Below are positions 1-7,076 of a stretch of 13,448 nt of DNA, in pieces (within the stretch, counting starts at the first letter, position 1; each line of letters begins with the position of its first letter). The stretch is taken from contig JAEYTA010000082.1 of NCBI GenBank assembly GCA_023434265.1, positions 1-13,448 of the forward strand, in the 5' to 3' direction. This DNA comes from Pseudomonadota bacterium (GTDB taxonomy: Bacteria > Pseudomonadota > Alphaproteobacteria > Caulobacterales > Caulobacteraceae). Made by a program: the position numbers and the translations under genes. Under the pieces are notes generated by a model that saw only the letters and a list, made by a program, of their open reading frames with translations, was not told the origin of the DNA and ran no database searches.

Positions 1-1429
1 GCGGATGGCGTGAGGCGCGCGCCAGCGGCGCGGCGCGGGCGACGACGGCGGGGTCGGCCTCCAGCAGCTCGGGCCGTCCCTCGGTCAGCACGCCGGTCTT
101 GTCGAAGACGACGTGATCGACCTCGGCCAGCCGCTCCAGCGCGGCGCCCGACTTGACCAGCACCCCGCGCCGGAACAGGCGCGAGGAGGCGGCCACCTGC
201 ACGGCCGGCACCGCCAGGCCCAGGGCGCAGGGGCAGGTCACGATCAGCACCGCCACCGCCCGCAACAGCGCCTCGCGCGGGCCCAGCCCCAGCGCCCAGC
301 CGCCGGCGAAGGTCAGCGCCGCGACCGTGTGCACCACCGGCACGTAGAGCGCGGCGGCCCTGTCGGCGAGGCGGACGTATCGCGAGCGCGACTGGGTCCC
401 GGCCTCGACCAGGCGGGCGATGGCGGCGAGCGCCGAATCCTCGGAGCGCGCCGCCGCGCGCAGGGTCAGCAGGCCCGACAGGTTCAGCGCGCCGGCGCGG
501 CAGCGGTCGCCGGGCCCGGCCGTCTCGGGCGTGCTCTCGCCCGTCAGCAGGCTGTTGTCGATCTCGGAGCGGCCCTCCTCCAGCACCCCGTCCACCGGGA
601 TCCGTTCGCCGGGCCGGACCCGCAGCCGGTCGCCCGGACGCACGTCGGCCAGGGGGATGGCCCGCTCCCGCCCCTCGCCATCTAGCCGGGTGGCCATGGG
701 CGCCTGCAGGGCCAGCAGGTCGGCGGCGGCGCTACGGGCCTTGCCGCGCAGGACGTGGTCCAGCCAGCGGCCGATGAGCAGCAGGAAGAGCAGCGACACG
801 GCGGCGTCGAAATAGGCGTCGCGACCGTTGAGGAAGGTCTCGGAGAAGCTGATCGCCAGGGTCAGGATCACCCCGATGGAGATCGGCACGTCCATGTTGG
901 CGCGGCGGGCCCGCAGCGAGCGCCACGCCGACTCGAAAAAGGGCATGCCGGCGTAGAGGGCGCAGGGCGCGCCGACGATCGCCGACAGCCACATCATCAG
1001 GGTGCGCGTCGCCGGCCCCAGCTCCTGGCCGGACAGGCCGGCCCACAGGGGCACCGAGAACATCATCGCGTTCATCGCCCCGAACCCGGCCACGGCAAGG
1101 GCGAGGATCAGTCGGCGGCCTTCGCGATCGCGCTCGGTGCGGGCCGCGCCCGGTTCGAACAGCGTCGCCTCGTAGCCCAGCCTTTCGAGCGCGGAGATGA
1201 CTTCGGCCGGATCGCCCTGCCCGTCCGAGAAGCCCACCGCCAGCTTGCCCAGGGACAGGTTCAGCCGGGCCGTGGCCACGCCGGGCGTCTCGACCACGGC
1301 CTTTTCGATCTTGGCGATGCAGCCCGCGCAGCGCGCGCCCCGCACCAGCAGGTCGACGCTGGCCCGGCCATCCGCCTCGCGTCGAACAAAGGCGCGCATG
1401 TCCGGCGCGGCGCTCGCGTCCCAGGTCAC
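1..1429 (-). CDS. ccoI: CcoI/FixI-type copper-transporting P1B ATPase, 3' end cut off by the window edge
   Basis: This gene encodes an inner-membrane P-type ATPase of the copper-exporting CcoI/FixI family, which supplies copper for assembly of the cbb3 oxidase CuB site. 476 codons are visible. In order they show an N-terminal heavy-metal-associated domain with a CAGC metal site (Cys34, Cys37), membrane segments from about residue 107, the actuator-domain LTGES motif (295-299), the TCPCALGL transport motif in a membrane helix (Cys399, Cys401), and the phosphorylation motif DKTG with Asp443. The sequence ends at an SRHP tetrapeptide (473-476), which fits the nucleotide-binding SxHP motif, so roughly the last third is missing. 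I chose the GTG start at 1429 because it overlaps the ccoH stop in GTGA and extends the HMA domain naturally. An in-frame ATG at 1399 is the alternative, with no better ribosome site. The residue after DKTG is Val, where Thr is usual (DKTGT). Family assignment is firm; the ccoI name rests on both sequence and operon position. Confidence 0.95.
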   Translation of the reverse strand, partial: MTWDASAAPDMRAFVRREADGRASVDLLVRGARCAGCIAKIEKAVVETPGVATARLNLSLGKLAVGFSDGQGDPAEVISALERLGYEATLFEPGAARTERDREGRRLILALAVAGFGAMNAMMFSVPLWAGLSGQELGPATRTLMMWLSAIVGAPCALYAGMPFFESAWRSLRARRANMDVPISIGVILTLAISFSETFLNGRDAYFDAAVSLLFLLLIGRWLDHVLRGKARSAAADLLALQAPMATRLDGEGRERAIPLADVRPGDRLRVRPGERIPVDGVLEEGRSEIDNSLLTGESTPETAGPGDRCRAGALNLSGLLTLRAAARSEDSALAAIARLVEAGTQSRSRYVRLADRAAALYVPVVHTVAALTFAGGWALGLGPREALLRAVAVLIVTCPCALGLAVPAVQVAASSRLFRRGVLVKSGAALERLAEVDHVVFDKTGVLTEGRPELLEADPAVVARAAPLARASRHP

Positions 1430-1890
1430 GGCCACGTCAGCCTCCGGGTGGCGACGAAGTCGCGTCCCGCCGCGTCGCGCGCCGCGACCCCCGCGTCCCA
1501 GGTTCCGTCCAGCGCCGTCCGGGCCAGGTAGAGCCCCGGCTCCGTCTCCCGGAGGGCGAGGCGGGTGCGGCCGTGCTCGGTCGCCGGCCGCTGCAGGTCG
1601 GCGGTCACCGTCAGGCCCGCCAGCGGGGCGCCGTCGGCGTCGCGCATCCACACCGCCAGCCCGTCGGGTCGCGCCTCGGCGGCGGCCCGCCAGCCCAGCC
1701 GGTCCTGCCGCCGCTGGCGTTCGAGCTCGGCGTTGTAGAGCAGGCCCGCTTCGTAGGGCTTGTCGGCGACCTGTCCCGGATGGCTGCGGTAGGCCAGGGT
1801 CAGGAAGGCGGCGTCGACGGCGATGATCACCCCGAAGAAGGCCGTCACGCCCGTCGCCACGTGCCAGCCCTTGATGGTGAATCCGCTCAT
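1426..1890 (-). CDS. ccoH: CcoH/FixH family cbb3 oxidase assembly protein
   Basis: This 154-residue protein has one N-terminal membrane helix (about residues 12-34) followed by a soluble, presumably periplasmic domain. The segment just after the helix, with PYEAGLLYN and then ERQRRQDRLGW, is the typical FixH signature. FixH/CcoH proteins are needed for stable assembly of the cbb3 oxidase, and in studied species CcoH associates with the complex. The start is well supported: a GGAG ribosome site lies 7 bases upstream of the ATG, and the ATG overlaps the ccoG stop in ATGA. The 3' end overlaps the ccoI start by 4 bases. Length is normal for the family. Nothing looks broken. Confidence 0.93.
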   Translation of the reverse strand: MSGFTIKGWHVATGVTAFFGVIIAVDAAFLTLAYRSHPGQVADKPYEAGLLYNAELERQRRQDRLGWRAAAEARPDGLAVWMRDADGAPLAGLTVTADLQRPATEHGRTRLALRETEPGLYLARTALDGTWDAGVAARDAAGRDFVATRRLTWP

Positions 1891-3386
1891 CGTCCGTCTC
1901 CGAAGGTGAAGGCGGTCGGCACCAGCTGACGTTCGTCGCCGGCGCTGACTTCGAAGGCGGCGTCGCTCTGACCCTGGCCGACCTGTTCGTATGGCACGGT
2001 GACGAAGACCCGCACCGGGGTGACGCGGTTGGGCTCGACCGTGACCGCCAGCGGGGCGTCGGCCGGGTGGCCGGGGCTGCGCAGACGGGCCCCCTCGACG
2101 CCGGAGAAGCGTACCCCCACGGTGGCCGGCTCGAAGCCGCGGTTGGCGATCTTCAGGGTGTAGCCGTTGCGCACGGCGCCGTCGCTGAGCCGAACCATGG
2201 CGGGGTTGCGATCACGCAGGGCGTGGACGTCCAGTTCCTTGCGGCCGAGGAAGCCCCAGACCATCAGACCGGAAACCACGCCGAGGGCGACGCCGTAGTA
2301 GAGGGTGCGCGGGCGGACCAGCCTGTGCTTCGGCGTCTCGCCGCGGGCGCGGGCGGCCACCGCGGCGTCGGTGTCATAGGCGATCAGCCCCTTGGGCCGG
2401 TCGACCTTGACCATGATGTCGTCGCAGGCGTCGATGCACAGGCCGCAGTTGATGCACTCCAGCTGCGGCCCGTCGCGGATGTCGATGCCCATCGGGCAGG
2501 CCACGACGCAGGCGCGGCAGTCGATGCAGTCGCCGCGGTTGTCCCAGCTCTCGGACTTCTTGTGCGCCCCGCGCGGCTCGCCGCGGTCGTAGCGGTAGGT
2601 CACCTGGAAGGACTGGTCATCCAGCATGGCTCCCTGGATGCGCGGCCACGGGCACATGTAGGTGCAGACCTGCTCGCGCATGTGGCCGGCGAACAGATAG
2701 GTCGTGCCGGTCAGCACGAGGCAGGAGACATAGGCGGTGATCGCCGCCTCGCCGGTCCAGAAGGTGCGGATCAGGGTCGGGGCGTCGTGGAAGTAGAAGA
2801 TCCACGCCCCGCCGGTGGCGAAGGCGATGCCGATCCAGACCAGGTGTTTGCCGGTCTTGCGCCACGCCTTGTTGAACGACATGGGCGCCGCGTCGAGGCG
2901 CATCCGCGCGTTGCGGTCGCCCTCGAACATCCGCTCGACGTAGATGTAGAGGTCGGTCCACACCGTCTGCGGGCAGGCGTAGCCGCACCACAGGCGGCCG
3001 AACAGGGCCGTGGTCAGGAACAGGGCCAGCGCCGCGATGACCAGCAGGCCGGTGATGAAATACACCTCCTGCGGCCACAGCTGGATCCAGAAGAAGTAGA
3101 AGCGGCCGCCGTCGAAATCGACCAGCACCGCCTGGTCCGGCAGGGCGCCGGGGCGATCCCAGCGAATCCACGGCGTCACATAGTAGATCGCCAGCATGGC
3201 GATCAGCAGGGCCCACTTCAGCCAGCGCCACGGCCCGTGCACCAGCTTGGGGTAGATGGGCACGCGCTGCTTGTAGAGGCCGCCGGCGCGCTGCTTCGCG
3301 CGCTGCCGCTCCGCCGCCGACACCGGGCCGCCGCCCTGGCGGACGGCGCCCGGCCGCTCGCGGCTGTGGTCGATGATGAGGGTCAT
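1887..3386 (-). CDS. ccoG: CcoG/FixG/RdxA membrane iron-sulfur protein for cbb3 oxidase maturation
   Basis: This 499-residue membrane protein carries two ferredoxin-type 4Fe-4S sites. Membrane segments lie near residues 56-72, 107-128, 181-199, 215-235 and 361-380. CGYACP (134-139) and CTYMCPW (241-247) are conserved family motifs next to the membrane. The first cluster ligands are Cys287, Cys290, Cys293 and Cys297; the second are Cys311, Cys314, Cys317 and Cys321. Residues from about 385 onward form the Ig-like C-terminal domain seen in FixG. CcoG is reported to act as a cupric reductase in copper delivery to the cbb3 oxidase. The reading frame stays open upstream to 3848, but the ATG at 3386 is the real start. 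It overlaps the ccoP stop in ATGA, gives the normal family length, and the upstream extension is only an out-of-frame reading of ccoP. Confidence 0.96.
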   Translation of the reverse strand: MTLIIDHSRERPGAVRQGGGPVSAAERQRAKQRAGGLYKQRVPIYPKLVHGPWRWLKWALLIAMLAIYYVTPWIRWDRPGALPDQAVLVDFDGGRFYFFWIQLWPQEVYFITGLLVIAALALFLTTALFGRLWCGYACPQTVWTDLYIYVERMFEGDRNARMRLDAAPMSFNKAWRKTGKHLVWIGIAFATGGAWIFYFHDAPTLIRTFWTGEAAITAYVSCLVLTGTTYLFAGHMREQVCTYMCPWPRIQGAMLDDQSFQVTYRYDRGEPRGAHKKSESWDNRGDCIDCRACVVACPMGIDIRDGPQLECINCGLCIDACDDIMVKVDRPKGLIAYDTDAAVAARARGETPKHRLVRPRTLYYGVALGVVSGLMVWGFLGRKELDVHALRDRNPAMVRLSDGAVRNGYTLKIANRGFEPATVGVRFSGVEGARLRSPGHPADAPLAVTVEPNRVTPVRVFVTVPYEQVGQGQSDAAFEVSAGDERQLVPTAFTFGDGR

Positions 3387-4279
3387 GGCGCGGCCGCCGC
3401 GGTCCCCTCGTCTTCGCCGCCCCCGGCGTTGGCGTGGATGTAGACGGCCAGCGCCTTGATGACGCCCGGCGAGAAGCGGTTCTCCCAGGTCGGCATGACG
3501 CCGTTGCGGCCGTTGTGGATCTGGCCCGAGATCGAGCCGCGGTCGGAGCCGTACAGCCACTCCCGATCGGTCAGGTCGGGCGCGCCCAGTTCCCGGGAGC
3601 CCGTCCCGTTCGGCGCGTGGCAGGCGGCGCAGTTGTCGGCGTACAGCTGGGCGGCGCGGCCGACCGCCGCCGCGTCGGCTTCGCGGCCGGAGAGGGAGAC
3701 AACGTACTCGGTCAGGTCGGCGACCTGGCCGGAATCCAGCATCCGGTCGCGACCGAAGGCGGGCATCATCGAGGTGCGGGTGTCGGCGTGACCGGAGCGG
3801 ACGCCGACCCGGATGGTGTGTTCGATGTCCTGCAGCGAGCCGCCCCACAGCCAGACGTCGTCGCGCAGGTTGGGATAGCCCCTGGCCCCCGCCCCGCCGA
3901 CGCCGTGGCAGCTGGCGCAGTTGTCGCCGAACACCGACTGGCCGATGGCCAGGGCGTGGGCCTGCAGGTCGGGGTCGCGCTCGATCTCCTCAAGCGAAGC
4001 GTTCAGCAGCTGCGTCTCTCGCGCGCCGCGCAGGGCCTGCAGGTCGCGCAGGTCGGCGGCGACGTCGGCGCGGTCGGACTGACCGAGCACGCCGCGGGTG
4101 TAGCCGCTGATCCCCGGCCAGGCGGGCATCAGCACCCAGTAGATGATCGAGAAGGCGATCGAGGCGTACCACACCCACAGCCACCAGCGGGGCAGCGGGT
4201 TGTCGAGCTCGCGGATGCCGTCCCACTCGTGTCCGGTGGTGTCGACGCCGGTGTGTTCGTCGCGCACGGGCTCAGACAT
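3383..4279 (-). CDS. ccoP: Cytochrome c oxidase cbb3-type subunit III (diheme cytochrome c)
   Basis: This 298-residue subunit of the cbb3 oxidase passes electrons from soluble or membrane cytochrome c towards CcoO and CcoN. The N-terminal part is cytoplasmic and leads into a single visible membrane helix (about 32-53). Two periplasmic cytochrome c domains follow. Heme 1 is attached at CASCH (121-125), with Met172 in the MMPAF motif as the likely axial ligand. Heme 2 is attached at CAACH (217-221), with Met262 in VMPTW. The tail is Gly, Glu and Ala rich. The length fits the one-helix CcoP class. The start overlaps the end of ccoQ by 8 bases, with an AAGGA-like ribosome site inside ccoQ. The stop overlaps ccoG in ATGA. 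Confidence 0.97.
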   Translation of the reverse strand: MSEPVRDEHTGVDTTGHEWDGIRELDNPLPRWWLWVWYASIAFSIIYWVLMPAWPGISGYTRGVLGQSDRADVAADLRDLQALRGARETQLLNASLEEIERDPDLQAHALAIGQSVFGDNCASCHGVGGAGARGYPNLRDDVWLWGGSLQDIEHTIRVGVRSGHADTRTSMMPAFGRDRMLDSGQVADLTEYVVSLSGREADAAAVGRAAQLYADNCAACHAPNGTGSRELGAPDLTDREWLYGSDRGSISGQIHNGRNGVMPTWENRFSPGVIKALAVYIHANAGGGEDEGTAAAAP

Positions 4280-4445
4280 CGTCGGCCTCGTCCTTCTCGA
4301 GGGGCAGCTGGGAGAGGCGGCGGTAGGTCTCGCGGTGGCGGGGCAGCAGAGCCCACACCACGCCGGCGACGAACATCACGCCGAAGTAGAGGGTCCCGCC
4401 CTGCTGGGCGAAGCGGGCCACGGTTTCGTAGTCGAGGCCGCTCAT
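4272..4445 (-). CDS. ccoQ: CcoQ, small cbb3 oxidase subunit IV
   Basis: This short gene of 57 residues fills the space between ccoO and ccoP. It starts with MSGLDYETVARFAQQ, followed by one membrane helix (about residues 17-35), and it ends with a charged cytoplasmic tail (LEKDEADDV). Size, single helix, early Tyr/Phe-rich stretch and position are typical of CcoQ, a small subunit that stabilises the complex. The start is clear: GGAG lies 8 bases upstream, and the ATG overlaps the ccoO stop in ATGA. The stop falls inside the first codons of ccoP (8-base overlap). CcoQ sequences are poorly conserved, so position carries much of the assignment. Confidence 0.9.
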   Translation of the reverse strand: MSGLDYETVARFAQQGGTLYFGVMFVAGVVWALLPRHRETYRRLSQLPLEKDEADDV

Positions 4446-5179
4446 CGCAGGTTCTCCGGGTCTTCCGCCTGGTAGGTGCGGAAATCGACCATGGTCCCCA
4501 GCACCTGGAGGTAGGCGATCAGCGCATCGAGCTTGGTCAGCCGCGACGGGTCGCCGTCGAAGTCGCCCTGGGCGACGTTCGGGCCGTAGCGCCGGCGCAG
4601 GTCGGAGGTCTCGCTGGCGAACGGATCCACCTGGGCCTTCAAGTCGGCCTCGGCGTTCTCGATCTGCTCGGCCGTGTAGGGCACGCCGACCGCCAGCAGG
4701 GCGCGCAGACGCTCACGTGTGGCGTGGGTGTCCAGATCCTGGTCGGCCAGGAAGCGATACGGCGGCATGTTCGACTCCGGCACCACCGAGCGGGGATCCC
4801 GGAGGTGCTCCGCGTGCCAGTCGTTGGAATATTTGCCGCCGACCCGCGCCAGGTCCGGCCCGGTGCGCTTGGACCCCCACTGGAACGGGTGGTCGTACAT
4901 GCTCTCGGCCGCCAGGCTGTAGTGGCCGTAGCGCTCGACCTCGTCGCGCAGCGGACGGATCATCTGCGAATGGCAGCTGTAGCAGCCCTCGGAGACGTAG
5001 ATGTCGCGTCCGGCCTGCTCCAGCGGGGTGTAGGGGCGCACGCCCTCCACCTCCTCGATGGTGCTCTCCACCCAGAACAGGGGGGCGATCTCGATCAGGC
5101 CGCCGATGGAGACGGTGATGACGATGCCGATCACCAGCCACAGCGAGTGGCGCTCGAACTTCTCGTGTCGCTTCCACAT
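4442..5179 (-). CDS. ccoO: Cytochrome c oxidase cbb3-type subunit II (monoheme cytochrome c)
   Basis: This 245-residue subunit has one N-terminal membrane anchor (about residues 12-36) and a periplasmic cytochrome c domain. Heme c attaches at CYSCH (66-70), and Met138 in SNMPPYRFL is the likely axial ligand. The stretch SQMIRPLRDE directly after the heme site is strongly conserved in CcoO/FixO. It relays electrons from CcoP to the catalytic subunit CcoN. The start lies 6 bases after the ccoN stop; a weak GGA-type ribosome site sits within the end of ccoN. The stop overlaps ccoQ in ATGA. Length and all key residues are normal. Confidence 0.97.
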   Translation of the reverse strand: MWKRHEKFERHSLWLVIGIVITVSIGGLIEIAPLFWVESTIEEVEGVRPYTPLEQAGRDIYVSEGCYSCHSQMIRPLRDEVERYGHYSLAAESMYDHPFQWGSKRTGPDLARVGGKYSNDWHAEHLRDPRSVVPESNMPPYRFLADQDLDTHATRERLRALLAVGVPYTAEQIENAEADLKAQVDPFASETSDLRRRYGPNVAQGDFDGDPSRLTKLDALIAYLQVLGTMVDFRTYQAEDPENLR

Positions 5180-5185
5180 GAGGGC

Positions 5186-6841
5186 TTATTCCGCAGGCAG
5201 GAGTTGGGGTTCGATGGCGGTCGAGAGCGCCGGCTTCGTCTCGGTCGAGCGCATGCGGATCGTCATCCAGACGTTCCAGGCCATGATCGCCGCGCCGGAG
5301 AAGAACATCGCGCCGCCGAGCACCCGGATGACGTTCTGGATGTGCTTGGCCGAAACGGTCTCGATGAAGCTGTTGGCGAGGAAGCCGTCCGGCGTGTACT
5401 CGCGCCACATCAGGCCTTCCATGATGCCGGAGACCCACATCGAGCTGATGTAGAGGACGATGCCGGTGGTCGCGATCCAGAAGTGCCACTCGATGGCCGA
5501 CTTCGAATACATGGCCGGCTTCTTCCACAGCCACGGCACCAGGCAGTAGATCGCGCCGAAGGTGATCAGCCCGTTCCAGCCCAGGGCGCCGGAGTGCACG
5601 TGGCCGACGGTCCAGTCGGTGTAGTGCGACAGGGCGTTGACCGTCCGGATGGACATCAGCGGGCCCTCGAAGGTGGCCATGCCGTAGAAGGCGATGGCGA
5701 CCACCATCATGCGGATCACGGGATCGGTGCGCAGCTTGTCCCACGCGCCAGACAGGGTCATCAGGCCGTTGATCATGCCGCCCCACGACGGCATCCACAG
5801 CATCACCGAGAAGGTCATGCCCAGCGTCTGGGCCCACTGCGGCAGCGCCGTGTAGTGCAGGTGGTGCGGACCGGCCCAGATGTAGATGAAGATCAGCGAC
5901 CAGAAGTGCACGATCGACAGCCGGTACGAATACACCGGCCGCTCGGCCCGCTTGGGCACGAAGTAGTACATGATCCCCAGGAAGCCGGTGGTCAGCCAGA
6001 AGCCCACGGCGTTGTGGCCGTACCACCACTGGGTCAGGGCGTCCTGCACCCCGGCGAAGGCCGAATAGCTGCGCGCCTCTGTCAGCCCGACCGGAATGGC
6101 CAGGTTGTTGACGATGTGCAGGATGGCGATGGTGACGATGAAGGCCAGGTAGAACCAGTTGGCCACATAGATGTGCGGCTCCTTGCGCTTCCAGATCGTG
6201 CCCAGGAACACCAGCAGGTAGGCGACCCAGACGATGGTCAGCCACAGGTCGGTCAGCCACTCCGGCTCGGCGTACTCGCGCGACTGGGTGATGCCGGCGA
6301 GATAGCCGACCGCGGCCAGCACGACGAACAGCTGGTAGCCCCAGAACACGAACCACGGCAGTACGCCGCCGAACAGCCGCGCCTTGCAGGTGCGCTGCAC
6401 CACCCAGAAGGAGGTGGCGATCAGGGCGTTGCCGAGGAAGGCGAAGATCACGCCCGAGGTGTGCAGCGGCCGGATGCGGCCGAAGTTCGTCCAGCCGTGC
6501 TCCGGGAAGTAGAGCTGGTTCGGCCAGGCCAGCTGGGCCGCGGCGATGACGCCGACCAGCATGCCGACCAGGCCCCAGAAGACCGTGGCGATCACCCCGG
6601 CGCGGATCACCCCGTCCGCGTACCGCGAAGGTTCGGAGCGGAAGCGGCCGTTGCCCACGCCGATGGTCAGCGCGCCCAGCGACAGAACCCCGGCCGCGAG
6701 GAAGATGTACGCCTGCAGGCGGAAGGCGGTATCGTCGGTGAAGCCGGTCCCCAGCAGGGCCAGCAGGGTCAGGACGGCCACCGCCAGAAACAGCCGCGCC
6801 ACATCGGACGGCGTCTCTTCGGTCCCGGATTGTATGGCCAT
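5186..6841 (-). CDS. ccoN: Cytochrome c oxidase cbb3-type subunit I, catalytic heme-copper subunit
   Basis: This 551-residue multi-helix membrane protein is the proton-pumping catalytic core of the high-affinity cbb3 oxidase, which reduces oxygen to water under low oxygen. Key residues are all visible when counted from the ATG at 6841. His127 (LHTSG) and His416 are likely low-spin heme b ligands, and His414 is the likely heme b3 ligand (both in GHVHSG). His276 (YGHNAVGF), His326 and His327 (AGPHHLHY) are likely CuB ligands. Tyr320, six residues before the His pair, matches the cross-linked Tyr of the cbb3 class. The frame can be extended to a TTG at 6859, adding six residues, but the ATG is more likely. 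It is the first gene of the cco operon and follows the only intergenic gap, which holds a candidate FNR/FixK box. Confidence 0.97.
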   Translation of the reverse strand: MAIQSGTEETPSDVARLFLAVAVLTLLALLGTGFTDDTAFRLQAYIFLAAGVLSLGALTIGVGNGRFRSEPSRYADGVIRAGVIATVFWGLVGMLVGVIAAAQLAWPNQLYFPEHGWTNFGRIRPLHTSGVIFAFLGNALIATSFWVVQRTCKARLFGGVLPWFVFWGYQLFVVLAAVGYLAGITQSREYAEPEWLTDLWLTIVWVAYLLVFLGTIWKRKEPHIYVANWFYLAFIVTIAILHIVNNLAIPVGLTEARSYSAFAGVQDALTQWWYGHNAVGFWLTTGFLGIMYYFVPKRAERPVYSYRLSIVHFWSLIFIYIWAGPHHLHYTALPQWAQTLGMTFSVMLWMPSWGGMINGLMTLSGAWDKLRTDPVIRMMVVAIAFYGMATFEGPLMSIRTVNALSHYTDWTVGHVHSGALGWNGLITFGAIYCLVPWLWKKPAMYSKSAIEWHFWIATTGIVLYISSMWVSGIMEGLMWREYTPDGFLANSFIETVSAKHIQNVIRVLGGAMFFSGAAIMAWNVWMTIRMRSTETKPALSTAIEPQLLPAE

Positions 6842-6884
6842 GTCTTCGGCGGTCCCCAAACGAGTCAGTCAGGGGGTCTCGGTG

Positions 6885-6901
6885 CCCCGGACGGACCGGG
6901 G
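6885..6901. repeat. Short GC-rich inverted repeat in the ccoN promoter region
   Basis: Two perfect 6-base arms, CCCCGG and CCGGGG, flank a 5-base centre. The repeat lies directly downstream of the candidate FNR/FixK box, about where a core promoter would sit. It could be an operator or a leader hairpin, or simply chance in GC-rich DNA. Confidence 0.3.
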
Positions 6902-6906
6902 GCGCT

Positions 6907-6920
6907 TTGCTCCAGAACAA
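6907..6920 (-). promoter_or_regulatory. Candidate FNR/FixK-family binding site upstream of ccoN
   Basis: On the minus strand the sequence is TTGTTCTGGAGCAA. Against the FNR/FixK consensus (TTGAT, four bases, ATCAA) it keeps both outer TTG and CAA triplets, has the exact 14-bp spacing, and matches 8 of the 10 defined positions. Its centre lies about 72 bp upstream of the ccoN ATG. A class II site centred at -41.5 would place the transcript start near 6872 and give a leader of about 30 bases. Control of ccoNOQP by FixK or FNR under low oxygen is well known in alphaproteobacteria. I see no clear -10 element at the predicted spacing, so the site is a candidate only. Confidence 0.5.
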
Positions 6921-6988
6921 CGACCGCATAGGGAAATCATGATGTGGTGCGGCCGCAGCCGACTGTCCGCGGCGGCTCCGGGCCCGCT

Positions 6989-7011
6989 GGCGCGGCCTTT
7001 CGGTCGGCGCC
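6989..7011 (-). terminator. Possible hairpin downstream of the kinase gene, weak terminator candidate
   Basis: In the minus-strand RNA, arms GGCGC and GCGCC enclose a bulged C and an inner stem of GACC with GGCC (one A-C mismatch) that closes a GAAA tetraloop. It begins about 65 bases after the kinase stop. No T run follows, so it does not meet the usual pattern for a factor-independent terminator. It may slow transcription, protect the transcript end, or do nothing. Confidence 0.25.
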
Positions 7012-7076
7012 TCCGGGGGATCGACATCCTCCGCCAGAGGGCTCTGCCGCCTTCGCCCGACGGGACGCCGGGCAGG

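Larger units (their letters stand above)
6842..7076 (-). other. Intergenic region between the hybrid kinase gene and ccoN
   Basis: This 235-bp gap is the only non-coding stretch in the window. It separates the stop of the upstream hybrid kinase from the ccoN start, so it should carry the cco operon promoter and any terminator for the kinase genes. It holds a 14-bp FNR/FixK-like palindrome, a GC-rich inverted repeat just downstream of it, and a hairpin nearer the kinase stop. The part around 6915-6945 is the most AT-rich. I see no convincing small gene, no RNA gene and no classical terminator with a T run. Confidence 0.8.

Noticed and set aside
2067..3443. Plus-strand open frame of 458 codons opposite ccoG
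   Set aside because: It is antisense to the intact ccoG with its eight cluster cysteines, and shows no domain or ribosome site of its own.
3387..3848. Upstream extension of ccoG to 653 residues
   Set aside because: It reads ccoP out of frame. The ATG at 3386 gives normal CcoG length and the ATGA junction.
6842..6859. TTG start for ccoN at 6859
   Set aside because: It adds only six residues. The ATG at 6841 is a stronger start codon, and the ribosome sites are weak for both, so the ATG was preferred.
3434..6931. Plus-strand open frame of 1165 codons opposite the cco operon
   Set aside because: It lies antisense to ccoN, ccoO, ccoQ and ccoP, whose protein motifs are unmistakable. The product is Gly, Ala, Arg, Gln and His rich with no domain, as expected for an antisense frame in GC-rich coding DNA.
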